A model generated the notes under the pieces. That model saw only the letters and a list, made by a program, of their open reading frames with translations, did not search any database and was not told where the DNA came from. From positions 353,213,582 through 353,277,581 of the forward strand of contig JBAIZL010000002.1 of the NCBI GenBank assembly GCA_036971475.1: a stretch of 64,000 nt of DNA. The letters are read 5' to 3'. Below, in pieces: positions 12,904 to 27,007 of this stretch (position 1 is the first letter of the stretch; the number at the start of each line of letters is the position of its first letter). A program made the translations under genes and the position numbers. This DNA comes from Prosapia bicincta. Its lineage: Eukaryota; Arthropoda; Insecta; Hemiptera; Cercopidae.

Positions 12904-15679
12904 CCCGTAATGTCATCAGATTCAAGTTTTATCACTTAATCAAATCCGATAACGAACAAGTATAATCATCATTTGACATATAATGTACTGGGATTTTATA
13001 TACTGGAAAGATTTTGATACATAATGCTGGTACTATAAGTAATCAACATCAATGTATGTTTATGCAAAAATTTAAAGTATGAGAAACATTGTAATTAAAT
13101 TCCCGTAATATCATCAGATTCAAGTTTTATCACTTAATCAACTCCGATAACGAACAAGTATAATCATCATTTGACATATAATGTACTGGGATTTTATATT
13201 CTGGAAAGATTTTTGATACATAATGCTGGTACTATAAGTAATCAATATCAATGTATGTTTATGCAAAAATTTAAAGTATGAGAAACATTGTAATTAAATT
13301 CCCGTAATGTCATCAGATTCAAGTTTTATCACTTAATCAAATCCGATAACGAACAAGTATAATCATCATTTGACATATAAAGTACTGGGATTTTATATAC
13401 TGGATAGTTTTTTGATACATAATGCTGGTTCTATAAGTAATCAACATCAATGCATGTTTATGCAAAAATTTAAAGTATGAGAAATATTGTAATAAAATTC
13501 CCGTAATGTCATCAGATTCAAGTTTAATCACTTAATCAACTCCGATAACGAACAAGTATAATCATCATTTGACATATAATGTACTGGGATTTTATATACT
13601 GGAAAGGTTTTTGATACATAATGCTTTCACTATAAGTAATCAACATCAATATATGTTTGCAAAGATTTAAAGTATGAGAAACATTGTAATTAAATTCCCG
13701 TAATGTCATCAGATTCAAGTTTTTCACTTAATCAAATCCGATAACGAACAAGTATAATCATCATTTGACATATAATGTACTGGGATTTTATATACTGGAA
13801 AGATTTTGATACATAATGCTGGTACTATAAGTAGTCAACATCAATGTATGTTTATGCAAAAATTTAAAGTATGAGAAACATTGTAATTAAATTCCCGTAA
13901 TGTCATCAGATTCAAGTTTTATCACTTAATCAACTCCGATAACGAACAAGTATAATCATTATTTGACATATAATGTACTGGGATTTTATATTCTGGAAAG
14001 ATTTTTGATACATAATGCTGGTACTATAAGTAATCAACATCAATATATGTTTATGCAAAAATTTAAAGTATGAGAAACATTGTAATTAAATTCCCGTAAT
14101 GTCATCAGATTCAAGTTTTATCACTTAATCAAATCCGATAACGAACAAGTATAATCATCATTTGACATATAATGTACTGGGATTTTATATACTGGAAAGA
14201 TTTTGATACATAATGCTGGTACTATAAGTAATCAACATCAATGTATGTTTATGCAATAATTTAAAGTATGAGAAACATTGTAATTAAATTCCCGTAATGT
14301 CATCAGATTCAAGTTTTATCACTTAATCAACTCCGATAACGAACAAGTATAATCATCATTTGACTAATAATGTACTGGGATTTTATATTCTGGAAAGATT
14401 TTTGATACATAATGCTGGTACGATAAGTAATCAATATCAATGTATGTTTATGCAAAAATTTAAAGTATGAGAAACATTGTAATTAAATTCCCGTAATGTC
14501 ATCAGATTCCAGTTTTATCACTTAATCAAATCCGATAACGATCAAGTATAATCATCATTTGACATATAAAGTACTGGGGTTTTATATACTGGATAGTTTT
14601 TTGATACATAATGCTGGTTCTATAAGTAATCAACATCAATGCATGTTTATGCAAAAATTTAAAGTATGAGAAATATTGTAATAAAATTCCCGTAATGTCA
14701 TCAGATTCAAGTTTAATCACTTAATCAACTCCGATAACGAACAAGTATAATCATCATTTGACATATAATGTACTGGGATTTTATATACTGGAAAGGTTTT
14801 TGATACATAATGCTGGTACTATAAGTAATCAACATCAATATATGTTTGCAAAGATTTAAAGTATGAGAAACATTGTAATTAAATTCCCGTAATGTCATCA
14901 GATTCAAGTTTTTCACTTAATCAAATCCGATAACGAACAAGTATAATCATCATTTGATATATAATGTACTGGGATTTTATATACTGGAAAGATTTTGATA
15001 CATAATGCTGGTACTATAAGTAATCAACATCAATGTATGTTTATGCAAAAATTTAAAGTATGAGAAACATTGTAATTAAATTCCAGTAATGTCATCAGAT
15101 TCAAGTTTTACCACTTAATCAACTCCGATAACGAACAAGTATAATCATCATTTGACATATAATGTACTGGGATTTTATATTCTGGAAAGATTTTTGATAC
15201 ATAATGCTGGTACTATAAGTAATCAATATCAATGTATGTTTATGCAAAAATTTAAAGTATGAGAAACATTGTAATTAAATTCCCGTAATGTCATCAGATT
15301 CAAGTTTTATCACTCAATCAACTCCGATAACGAACAAGTATAATCATCATTTGACATATAATGTACTGGGATTTTATATACTGGAAAGGTTTTTGATACA
15401 TAATGCTGGTACTATAAGTAATCAACATCAATATATGTTTATGCAAAAATTTAAAGTATGAGAAACATTGTAATTAAATTCCCGTAATGTCATCAGATTC
15501 AAGTTTTATCACTTAATCAAATCCGATAACGAACAAGTATAATCATCATTTGACATATAATGTACTGGGATTTTATATACTGGAAAGATTTTTGATACAT
15601 AATGCTGGTACTATAAGTAATCAACATCAATGTATGTTTATGCAAAAATTTAAAGTATGAGAAACATTGTAATAAAATT
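12904..15679 (+). repeat. 14-monomer HOR, copy 2 (2776 bp)
   Basis: This repeats copy 1, with the same private markers near 13621, 13954, 14953 and 15107. A distinguishing change is TTCCAGTAATG for TTCCCGTAATG near 15082. The copy is nearly identical to copy 1, making this one of the youngest duplications in the domain. Beyond 15679 the two contexts differ: copy 1 is followed by D, copy 2 by I. Confidence 0.9.
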
Positions 15680-18063
15680 CCCGTAATGTCATCAGATTCA
15701 AGTTTTATCACTTAATCAACTCCGATAACGAACAAGTATAATCATCATTTGACATATAATGTACTGGGATTTTTTATACTGGAAAGGTTTTTGATACATA
15801 ATGCTGGTACTATAAGTAATCAACATCAATATATGTTTATGCAAAAATGTAAAGTATGAGAAACATTGTAATTAAATTCCCGTAATGTCATCAGATTCAA
15901 GTTTTATCACTTAATCAAATCCGATAACGAACAAGTATAATCATCATTTGACATATAATGTACTGGGATTTTATATACTGGAAAGATTTTGATACATAAT
16001 GCTGGTACTATAAGTAATCAACATCAATGTATGTTTATGCAAAAATTTAAAGTATGAGAAACATTGTAATTAAATTCCCGTAATATCATCAGATTCAAGT
16101 TTAATCACTTAATCAACTCCGATAACGAACAAGTATAATCATCATTTGACATATAATGTACTGGGATTGTATATACTGGAAAGGTTTTTGATACATAATG
16201 CTGGTACTATAAGTAATCAACATCAATATATGTTTATGCAAAGATTTAAAGTATGAGAAACATTGTAATTAAATTCCCGTAATGTCATCAGATTCAAGTT
16301 TTATCACTTGATCAAATCCGATAACGAACAAGTATAATCATCATTTGACATATAATGTACTGGGATTTTATATACTGGAAAGGTTTTGATACATAATGCT
16401 GGTACTATAAGTAATCAACATCAATGTATGTTTATGCAAAAATTTAAAGTATGAGAAACATTGTAATTAAATTCCCGTAATGTCATCAGATTCAAGTTTT
16501 ATCACTTAATCAACTCTGATAACGAACAAGTATAATCATCATTTGACATATAATGTACTGGGATTTTATATTCTGGAAAGATTTTTGATACATAATGCTG
16601 GTACTATAAGTAATCAATATCAATGTATGTTTATGCAAAAATTTAAAGTATGAGAAACATTGTAATTAAATTCCCGTAATGTCATCAGATTCAAGTTTTA
16701 TCACTCAATCAAATCCGATAACGAACAAGTATAATCATCATTTGACATATAAAGTACTGGGATTTTATATACTGGAAAGATTTTTGATACATAATGCTGG
16801 TACTAAAAGTAATCAACATCAATGTATGTTTAAGCAAAAATTTAAAGTATGAGAAACATTGTAATAAAATTCCCGTAATGTCATCAGATTCAAGTTTTAT
16901 CACTTAATCAACTCCGATAACGAACAAGTATAATCATCATTTGACATATAATGTACTGGGATTTTTTATACTGGAAAGGTTTTTGATACATAATGCTGGT
17001 ACTATAAGTAATCAACATCAATATATGTTTATGCAAAAATTTAAAGTATGAGAAACATTGTAATTAAATTCCCGTAATGTCATCAGATTCAAGTTTTATC
17101 ACTTAATCAAATCCGATAACGAACAAGTATAATCATCATTTGACATATAATGTACTGGGATTTTATATACTGGAAAGATTTTGATACATAATGCTGGTAC
17201 TATAAGTAATCAACATCAATGTATGTTTATGCAAAAATTTAAAGTATGAGAAACATTGTAATTAAATTCCCGTAATATCATCAGATTCAAGTTTTATCAC
17301 TTAATCAACTCCAATAACGAACAAGTATAATCATCATTTGACATATAATGTACTGGGATTTTATATTCTGGAAAGATTTTTGATACATAATGCTGGTACT
17401 ATAAGTAATCAATATCAATGTATGTTTATGCAAAAATTTAAAGTATGAGAAACATTGTAATTAAATTCCCGTAATGTCATCAGATTCAAGTTTAATCACT
17501 TAATCAACTCCGATAACGAACAAGTATAATCATCATTTGACATATAATGTACTGGGATTTTATATACTGGAAAGGTTTTTGATACATAATGCTCGTACTA
17601 TAAGTAATCAACATTAATATATGTTTATGTAAAAATTTAAAGTATGAGAAACATTGTAATTAAATTCCCGTAATGTCATCAGATTCAAGTTTTATCACTT
17701 AATCAAATCCGATAACGAACAAGTATAATCATCATTTGACATATAATGTACTGGGATTTTATATACTGGAAAGATTTTGATACATAATGCTGGTACTATA
17801 AGTAATCAACATCAATGTATGTTTATGCAAAAATTTAAAGTATGAGAAACATTGTAATTAAATTCCCGTAATATCATCAGATTAAAGTTTTATCACTTAA
17901 TCAACTCCGATAACGAACAAGTATAATCATGATTTGACATATAATGTACTGGGATTTTATATTCTGGAAAGATTTTTGATACATAATGCTGGTACGATAA
18001 GTAATCAATATCAATGTATGTTAATGCAAAAATTTAAAGTATGAGAAACATTGTAATTAAATT
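15680..18063 (+). repeat. 12-monomer segment resembling the 11-mer order
   Basis: The order is I-D-(E/A hybrid)-J-C-K-I-D-E-A-D-E. The third unit begins TAATATCATC (type E) but continues TTTAATCAC and GATTGTATATACTGG (type A), so E and A have fused and one monomer is missing compared with the 11-mer. Private changes include CAAAAATGTAAAG near 15844, CACTTGATC near 16305, AACTCTGATAACG near 16513, CCAATAACG near 17311 and ATGCTCGTAC near 17590. Confidence 0.78.
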
Positions 18064-19451
18064 CCCGTAATGTCATCAGATTCAAGTTTTATCACTTAAT
18101 CAAATCCGATAACGAACAAGTATAATCATCATTTGACATATAAAGTACTGGGGTTTTATATACTGGATAGTTTTTTGATACATAATGCTGGTTCTATAAG
18201 TAATCAACATCAATGCATGTTTATGCAAAAATTTAAAGTATGAGAAATATTGTAATAAAATTCCCGTAATGTCATCAGATTCAACTTTAATCACTTAATC
18301 AACTCCGATAACGAACAAGTATAATCATCATTTGACATATAATGTACTGGGATTTTATATACTGGAAAGGTTTTAGATTCATAATGCTGGTACTATAAGT
18401 AATCAACATCAATATATGTTTGCAAAGATTTAAAGTATGAGAAACATTGTAATTAAATTCCCGTAATGTCATCAGATTCAAGTTTTTCACTTAATCAAAT
18501 CCGATAACGAACAAGTATAATCATCATTTGACATATAATGTACTGGGATTTTATATACTGGAAAGATTTTGATACATAATGCTGGTACTATAAGTAATCA
18601 ACATCAATGTATGTTTATGCAAAAATTTAAAGTATGAGAAACATTGTAATTAAATTCCCGTAATGTCATCAGATTCAAGTTTTATCACTTAATCAACTCC
18701 GATAACGAACAAGTATAATCATCATTTGACATATAATGTACTGGGATTTTATATTCTGGAAAGATTTTTGATACATAATGCTGGTACTATAAGTAATCAA
18801 TATCAATGTATGTTTATGCAAAAATTTAAAGTATGAGAAACATTGTAATTAAATTCCCGTAATGTCATCAGATTCAAGTTTTATCACTCAATCAACTCCG
18901 ATAACGAACAAGTATAATCATCATTTGACATATAATGTACTGGGATTTTATATACTGGAAAGGTTTTGATACATAATGCTGGTACTATAAGTAATCAACA
19001 TCAATGTATGTTTATGCAAAAATTTAAAGTATGAGAAACATTGTAATTAAATTCCCGTAATGTCATCAGATTCAAGTTTTATCACTTAATCAACTCCGAT
19101 AACGAACAAGTATAATCATCATTTGACATATAATGTACTGGGATTTTATATTCTGGAAAGATTTTTGATACATAATGCTGGTACTATAAGTAATCAATAT
19201 CAATGTATGTTTATGCAAAAATTTAAAGTATGAGAAACATTGTAATTAAATTCCCGTAATGTCATCAGATTCAAGTTTTATCACTCAATCAAATCCGATA
19301 ACGAACAAGTATAATCATCATTTGACATATAAAGTACTGGGATTTTATATACTGGAAAGATTTTTGATACATAATGCTGGTACTAAAAGTAATCAACATC
19401 AATGTATGTTTAAGCAAAAATTTAAAGTATGAGAAACATTGTAATAAAATT
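18064..19451 (+). repeat. Last domain-1 cassette F-A-B-C-G-C-K
   Basis: Seven monomers (1388 bp) open with an F monomer at 18064. The A monomer has a private TTTTAGATTCATAATG near 18371. The fifth unit starts as type G (CACTCAATCAACTCC) but carries AAAGGTTTTGATAC and CAATGTATG as in J, so it is a G/J hybrid. K ends at 19451 with GTAATAAAATTCCC spanning the joint. This is the last K monomer in the window. Confidence 0.78.
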
Positions 19452-19849
19452 CCCGTAATGTCATCAGATTCAAGTTTTATCACTTAATCAACTCCGATAA
19501 CGAACAAGTATAATCATCATTTGACATATAATGTACTGGGATTTTATATACTGGAAAGGTTTTTGATACATAATGCTGGTACTATAAGTAATCAACATTA
19601 ATATATGTTTATGCAAAAATTTAAAGTATGAGAAACATTGTAATTAAATTCCCGTAATGTCATCAGATTCAAGTTTTATCACTTAATCAACTCCGATAAC
19701 GAACAAGTATAATCATCATTTGACATATAATGTACTGGGATTTTATATACTGGAAAGGTTTTTGATACATAATGCTGGTACTATAAGTAATCAACATTAA
19801 TATATGTTTATGCAAAAATTTAAAGTATGAGAAACATTGTAATTAAATT
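19452..19849 (+). repeat. Two identical tandem monomers at the domain 1/2 junction
   Basis: The 199-bp units at 19452-19650 and 19651-19849 read identical by eye. Both have AACTCC, AAAGGTTTTTG and the unusual CAACATTAATATATG, which elsewhere I notice only in the related monomer near 17612. A one-monomer duplication sits directly against the switch to domain 2. Confidence 0.9.
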
Positions 19850-22800
19850 CCCGTAATGGCATCAGATTGAAGTTTTATCACTTAATCAAATCCGATAACG
19901 AACAAGAATATTCCTCATTTGACATATAATGTACTGGGGTTTTATATACTGGATAGTTTTTTGATACATAATGCTGGTACTATAAGTATTCAACATCAAT
20001 GTATGTTTATGCAAAAATTTAAAGTATGAGAAACATTGTAATTAAATTCCCGTAATGTCATCAGATTCAAGTTTTATCACTTAATCAAATCCGATAACGA
20101 ACAAGTATAATCATCATTTGACATATAATGTACTGGGATTTTATATACTGGAAAGGTTTTTGATACATAATGCTGGTACTATAAGTAATCAACATCAATA
20201 TATGTTTATGCAAAAATTTAAAGTATGAGAAACATTGTAATTAAATTCCCGTAATGTCATCAGATTCAAGTTTTATCACTTAATCAACTCCGATAACGAA
20301 CAAGTATAATCATCATTTGACATATAATGTACTGGGATTTTATATACTGGAAAGGTTATTGATACATAATGCTGGTACTATAAGTAATCAACATCAATAT
20401 ATGTTTATGCAAAAATTTAAAGTATGAGAAACATTGTAATTAAATTCCCTTAATGTCATCAGATTCAAGTTTTATCACTTAATCAAATCCGATAACGAAC
20501 AAGTATAAACATCATTTGACATATAATGTACTGGGATATTATATACTGGAAAGATTTTGATACATAATGCTGGTACTATAAGTAATCAACATCAATGTAT
20601 GTTTATGCAAAAATTTAAAGTATGAGAAACATTGTAATAAAATTCCCGTAATGTCATCAGATTCAAGTTTTATCACTTAATCAAATCCGATAACGAATAA
20701 GTATAATCATCATTTGACATATAATGTACTGGGATTTTATATACTGGAAAGGTTTTTGATACATAATGCTGGTACTATAAGTAATCAACATCAATATATG
20801 TTTATGCAAAAATTTAAAGTATGAGAAACATTGTAATTAAATTCCCGTAATGTCATCAGATTCAAGTTTTATCACTTAATCATATCCGAAAACGACCAAG
20901 TATAATCATCATTTGACATATAATGTACTGGGATTTTATATACTGGAAAGATTTTGATACATAATGCTGGTACTATAAGTAATCAACATCAATGTATGTT
21001 TATGCAAAAATTTAAAGTATGAGAAACATTGTAATTAAATTCCCGTAATGTCATCAGATTCAAGTTTTATCACTTAATCAAATCCGATAACGAACAAGTA
21101 TAATCATCACTTGACATATAATGTACTGGGATTTTATATACTGGAAAGATTTTTGATACATAATGCTGGTACTATAAGTAATCAACATCAATGTATGTTT
21201 ATGCAAAAATTTAAAGTATGAGAAACATTGTAATTAAATTCCCGTAATGTCATCAGATTCAAGTTTTATCACTTAATCAAATCCGAGAACGAACAAGTAT
21301 AATCATCATTTGACATATAATGTACTGGGATTTTATATACTGGAAAGATTTTTGATACATAATGCTGGTACTATAAGTAATAAACATCAATGTATGTTTA
21401 TGCAAAAATTTAAAGTATGAGAAACATTGTAATTAAATTCCCGTAATGTCATCAGATTCAAGTTTTATCACTTAATCAACTCCGATAACGAACAAGTATA
21501 ATCATCATTTGACATATAATGTACTGGGATTTTATATACTGGAAAGATTTTTGATACACATTGCTGCTACTATAAGTAATCAACATCAATGTATGTTTAT
21601 GCAAAAATTTAAAAGATGAGAAACATTGTAATTAAATTCCCGTAATGTCATCAGATTCAAGTTTTATCACTTAATGAAATCCGATAACGAACAAGTATAA
21701 TCATCATTTGACATATAAAGTACTGGGGTTTTATATACTGGATAGTTTTTTGATACATAATGCTGGTTCTATAAGTAATCAACATCAATGTATGTTTATG
21801 CAAAAATTTAAAGTATGAGAAACATTGTAATTAAATTCCCGTAATGTCATCAGATTCAAGTTTTATCACGTAATCAAATCCGATAACGAACAAGTATAAT
21901 CATCATTTGACATATAATGTACTTGGATTTAATATACTGGAAAGATTTTTGATACATAATGCTGGTACTATAAGTAATCAACATCAATGTATGTTTATGC
22001 AAAAATTTAAAGTATGAGAAATATTGTAATTAAATTCCCGTAAAGTCATCAGATTCAAGTTTTATCACTTAATCAAATCCGATAACGAACAAGTATAATC
22101 ATCATTTGACATATAATGTACTGGGATTTTATATACTGGAAAGATTTTTGATTCATAATGCTGGTACTATAAGTAATCTACATCAATGTATGTTTATGAA
22201 AAAATTTAAAGTATGAGAAACATTGTAATTAAATTCCCGTAATGTCATCAGATTCAAGTTTTATCACTTAATCAAATCCGATAACGAACAAGTATAATCA
22301 TCATTTGACATATAATGTACTGGGATTTTAAATACTGGAAAGATTTTTGATACATAATGCTGGTACTATAAGTGATCAACATCAGTGTATGTTTATCCCA
22401 AAATTTAAAGTATGAGAAACATTGTAATTAAATTCCCGTAATGTCATCAGATTCAAGTTTTATCACTTAATCAACTCCGATAAGGAACAAGTATAATCAT
22501 CATTTAACATATAATGTACTAGGATTTTATATTCTGGAAAGAATTTGATATATAATGCTGGTACTATAAGTAATCAACATCAATGTATGTTTATGCAAAA
22601 ATTTAAAGTATGAGAAACATTGTAATTAAATTCCCGTAATGTCATCAGATTCAAGTTTTATCACTTAATCAAATCCGATAACGAACAAGTATAATCATCA
22701 TTTGACATATAATGTACTGGGATTTTATATACTGGAAAGATTTTTGATACATAATGCTGGTACTATAAGTAATCAACATCAATGTATGTTTATGCAAAAA

Positions 22801-23428
22801 TTTAAACTATGAGAAACATTGTAATTAAATTCCCGTAATGTCATCAGATTCAAGTTTTATCACTTAATCAAATCCGATAACGAACAAGTATAATCATCAT
22901 TTGACATATAAAGTACTGGGGTTTTATATACTGGATTGTTTTTTGATACATAATGCTGGTTCTATAAGTAATCAACATCAATGTATGTTTATGCAAAAAT
23001 TTAAAGTATGAGAAACATTGTAATTAAATTCCCGTAATGTCATCAGATTCAAGTTTTATCACGTAATCAACTCCGATAACGAACAAGTATAATCATCATT
23101 TGACATATAATGTACTGGGATTTTATATACTGGAAAACTTTTTGATACATAATGCTGGTACTATAAGTAATCAACATCAATGTATGTTTATGCAAAAATT
23201 TAAAGTATGAGAAACATTGTAATTAAATTCCCGTAATGTCATCAGATTAAAGTTTTATCACTTAATCAAATCCGATAACGAACAAGTATAATCATCATTT
23301 GACATATAATGTACTGGGATTTTATATACTGGAAAGATATTCGATACATAATGCTGGTACTATAAGTAATCAACATCAATGTATGTTTATGCAAAAATTT
23401 AAAGTGTGAGAAACATTGTAATTAAATT
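19850..23428 (+). repeat. 18-monomer HOR (3579 bp), simplest form of the domain-2 unit
   Basis: The order of markers is: 1 GGCATC; 2 AAAGGTTTTTG; 3 GGTTATTG; 4 CCCTTAATG; 5 GAATAAG; 6 TATCCGAAAAC; 7 ATCACTTG; 8 GAGAACG; 9 ACACATTGCTGC; 10 AATGAAATCC with GGATAG; 11 CACGTAATC with TTGGATTTAATA; 12 GTAAAGTC with GATTCATAATG; 13 TTTTAAATACTGG with GATCAACATCAG; 14 AAGGAACAAG; 15 AAACTATG; 16 GGATTGTTTT; 17 CACGTAATCAACTCC; 18 ATTAAAG with GATATTCG. All of these markers recur in the longer units downstream. Confidence 0.88.
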
Positions 23429-25218
23429 CCCGTAATGGCATCAGATTGAAGATCTATCACTTAATCAAATCCGATAACGAACAAGAATATTCCTCATTTG
23501 ACATATAATGTACTGGGGTTTTATATACTGGATAGTTTTTTGATACATAATGCTGGTACTATAAGTATTCAACATCAATGTATGTTTATGCAAAAATTTA
23601 AAGTATGAGAAACATTGTAATTAAATTCCCGTAATGTCATCAGATTCAAGTTTTATCACTTAATCAAATCCGATAACGAACAAGTATAATCATCATTTGA
23701 CATATAATGTACTGGGATTTTATATACTGGAAAGGTTTTTGATACATAATGCTGGTACTATAAGTAATCAACATCAATATATGTTTATGCAAAAATTTAA
23801 AGTATGAGAAACATTGTAATTAAATTCCCGTAATGTCATCAGATTCAAGTTTTATCACTTAATCAACTCCGATAACGAACAAGTATAATCATCATTTGAC
23901 ATATAATGTACTGGGATTTTATATACTGGAAAGGTTATTGATACATAATGCTGGTACTATAAGTAATCAACATCAATATATGTTTATGCAAAAATTTAAA
24001 GTATGAGAAACATTGTAATTAAATTCCCGTAATGTCATCAGATTCAAGTTTTATCACTTAATCATATCCGAAAACGACCAAGTATAATCATCATTTGACA
24101 TATAATGTACTGGGATTTTATATACTGGAAAGATTTTGATACATAATGCTGGTACTATAAGTAATCAACATCAATGTATGTTTATGCAAAAATTTAAAGT
24201 ATGAGAAACATTGTAATTAAATTCCCGTAATGTCATCAGATTCAAGTTTTATCACTTAATCAAATCCGATAACGAACAAGTATAATCATCACTTGACATA
24301 TAATGTACTGGGATTTTATATACTGGAAAGATTTTTGATACATAATGCTGGTACTATAAGTAATCAACATCAATGTATGTTTATGCAAAAATTTAAAATA
24401 TGAGAAACATTGTAATTAAATTCCCGTAATGTCATCAGATTCAAGTTTTATCACTTAATCAAATCCGATAACGAACAAGTATAATCATCATTTGACATAT
24501 AAAGTACTGGGGTTTTATATACTGGATAGTTTTTTGGTACATAATGCTGGTTCTATAAGTAATCAACATCAATGTATGTTTATGCAAAAATTTAAAGTAT
24601 GAGAAACATTGTAATTAAATTCCCGTAATGTCATCAGATTCAAGTTTTATCACGTAATCAAATCCGATAACGAACAAGTATAATCATCATTTGACATATA
24701 ATGTACTGGGATTTAATATACTGGAAAGATTTTTGATACATAATGCTGGTACTATAAGTAATCAACATCAATGTATGTTTATGCAAAAATTTAAAGTGTG
24801 AGAAACATTGTAATTAAATTCCCGTAATGGCATCAGATTGAAGTTTTATCACTTAATCAAATCCGATAACGAACAAGTATAATCATCATTTGACATATAA
24901 TGTACTGGGATTTTATATACTGGAAAAATTTTTGATACATAATGCTGGTACTATAAGTAATCAACATCAATGTATGTTTATGCAAAAATTTAAAGTATGA
25001 GAAACATTGTAATTAAATTCCCGTAATGTCATCAGATTAAAGTTTTATCACTTAATCAAATCCGATAACGAACAAGTATAATCATCATTTGACATATAAT
25101 GTACTGGGATTTTATATACTGGAAAGATATTCGATACATAATGCTGGTACTATAAGTAATCAACATCAATGTATGTTTATGCAAAAATTTAAAGTGTGAG
25201 AAACATTGTAATTAAATT
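23429..25218 (+). repeat. 9-monomer derivative HOR, version a (1790 bp)
   Basis: The order is GGCATC, AAAGG, GGTTATTG, TATCCGAAAAC, ATCACTTG, GGATAG/GGTACATAATG, CACGTAATC, a second GGCATC hybrid at 24821, and GATATTCG. Units 4, 5 and 8 of the 18-mer are absent, as is the 11-17 segment. The GGCATC start at 24821 joins to a later type (GGAAAAATTTTTG), a hybrid monomer at a deletion joint. The first monomer has a unique GAAGATCTATC near 23448. Confidence 0.8.
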
Positions 25219-27007
25219 CCCGTAATGGCATCAGATTGAAGTTTTATCACTTAATCAAATCCGATAACGAACAAGAATATTCCTCATTTGACATATAATG
25301 TACTGGGGTTTTATATACTGGATAGTTTTTTGATACATAATGCTGGTACTATAAGTATTCAACATCAATGTATGTTTATGCAAAAATTTAAAGTATGAGA
25401 AACATTGTAATTAAATTCCCGTAATGTCATCAGATTCAAGTTTTATCACTTAATCAAATCCGATAACGAACAAGTATAATCATCATTTGACATATAATGT
25501 ACTGGGATTTTATATACTGGAAAGGTTTTTGATACATAATGCTGGTACTATAAGTAATCAACATCAATATATGTTTATGCAAAAATTTAAAGTATGAGAA
25601 ACATTGTAATTAAATTCCCGTAATGTCATCAGATTCAAGTTTTATCACTTAATCAACTCCGATAACGAACAAGTATAATCATCATTTGACATATAATGTA
25701 CTGGGATTTTATATACTGGAAAGGTTATTGATACATAATGCTGGTACTATAAGTAATCAACATCAATATATGTTTATGCAAAAATTTAAAGTATGAGAAA
25801 CATTGTAATTAAATTCCCTTAATGTCATCAGATTCAAGTTTTATCACTTAATCAAATCCGATAACGAACAAGTATAAACATCATTTGACATATAATGTAC
25901 TGGGATATTATATACTGGAAAGATTTTGATACATAATGCTGGTACTATAAGTAATCAACATCAATGTATGTTTATGCAAAAATTTAAAGTATGAGAAACA
26001 TTGTAATAAAATTCCCGTAATGTCATCAGATTCAAGTTTTATCACTTAATCAAATCCGATAACGAATAAGTATAATCATCATTTGACATATAATGTACTG
26101 GGATTTTATATACTGGAAAGGTTTTTGATACATAATGCTGGTACTATAAGTAATCAACATCAATATATGTTTATGCAAAAATTTAAAGTATGAGAAACAT
26201 TGTAATTAAATTCCCGTAATGTCATCAGATTCAAGTTTTATCACTTAATCATATCCGAAAACGACCAAGTATAATCATCATTTGACATATAATGTACTGG
26301 GATTTTATATACTGGAAAGATTTTGATACATAATGCTGGTACTATAAGTAATCAACATCAATGTATGTTTATGCAAAAATTTAAAGTATGAGAAACATTG
26401 TAATTAAATTCCCGTAATGTCATCAGATTCAAGTTTTATCACTTAATCAAATCCGATAACGAACAAGTATAATCATCACTTGACATATAATGTACTGGGA
26501 TTTTATATACTGGAAAGATTTTTGATACATAATGCTGGTACTATAAGTAATCAACATCAATGTATGTTTATGCAAAAATTTAAAGTATGAGAAACATTGT
26601 AATTAAATTCCCGTAATGTCATCAGATTCAAGTTTTATCACTTAATCAAATCCGAGAACGAACAAGTATAATCATCATTTGACATATAATGTACTGGGAT
26701 TTTATATACTGGAAAGATTTTTGATACATAATGCTGGTACTATAAGTAATAAACATCAATGTATGTTTATGCAAAAATTTAAAGTATGAGAAACATTGTA
26801 ATTAAATTCCCGTAATGTCATCAGATTCAAGTTTTATCACGTAATCAAATCCGATAACGAACAAGTATAATCATCATTTGACATATAATGTACTGGGATT
26901 TAATATACTGGAAAGATTTTTGATACATAATGCTGGTACTATAAGTAATCAACATCAATGTATGTTTATGCAAAAATTTAAAGTGTGAGAAACATTGTAA
27001 TTAAATT
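25219..27007 (+). repeat. 9-monomer derivative HOR, version b (1789 bp)
   Basis: The order is GGCATC, AAAGG, GGTTATTG, CCCTTAATG, GAATAAG, TATCCGAAAAC, ATCACTTG, GAGAACG, then a CACGTAATC/TTTAATATACTGG monomer that ends AAAGTGTGAG. Units 1-8 of the 18-mer are kept and the rest is reduced to one monomer. The AAAGTGTGAG end normally belongs to unit 18, so the ninth unit is an 11/18 hybrid. Its composition differs from the preceding 9-mer, so the two are separate deletions. Confidence 0.82.

Larger units (their letters stand above)
1..19849 (+). repeat. Domain 1: mosaic of 6-, 7-, 11- and 14-monomer HORs
   Basis: About 100 monomers fall into some twelve recurring types. Type A has TTTAATCAC with AACTCC, and often TGTTTGCAAAG, which is 2 bp shorter. 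B has TTTTTCAC and GATTTTGATAC and is 197 bp. C has TATATTCTGG. D has GATTTTGATAC. E has TAATATCATC or GTACGATAAG. F has ATAAAGTACTGGGG, GGATAG, CTGGTTCTA and CAATGCATG. G has CACTCAATCAACTCC. H ends GTAATAAAATTCCC. I has GATTTTTTATACTGG. J has AAAGGTTTTGATAC. K has CACTCAATCAAATCC and TTTAAGCAAAA. The types follow one another in fixed cassettes: F-A-B-C-D-E, F-A-B-C-G-H, and I-D-E-A-J-C-K-I-D-E. This domain has its own variant set, which ends at 19849, just before the first TAATGGCATC monomer. Confidence 0.9.

Noticed and set aside
43..19483. Repeated minus-strand open frames of 63-64 codons as protein genes
   Set aside because: They start at GTG, cross monomer joints, exist only where satellite variants remove a stop, and occur dozens of times inside noncoding tandem DNA. 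No family resemblance or start context supports them.
23448..23456. Regulatory site at the unique GAAGATCTATC
   Set aside because: It is a small change to the ordinary GAAGTTTTATC stretch in one monomer and has no supporting context.
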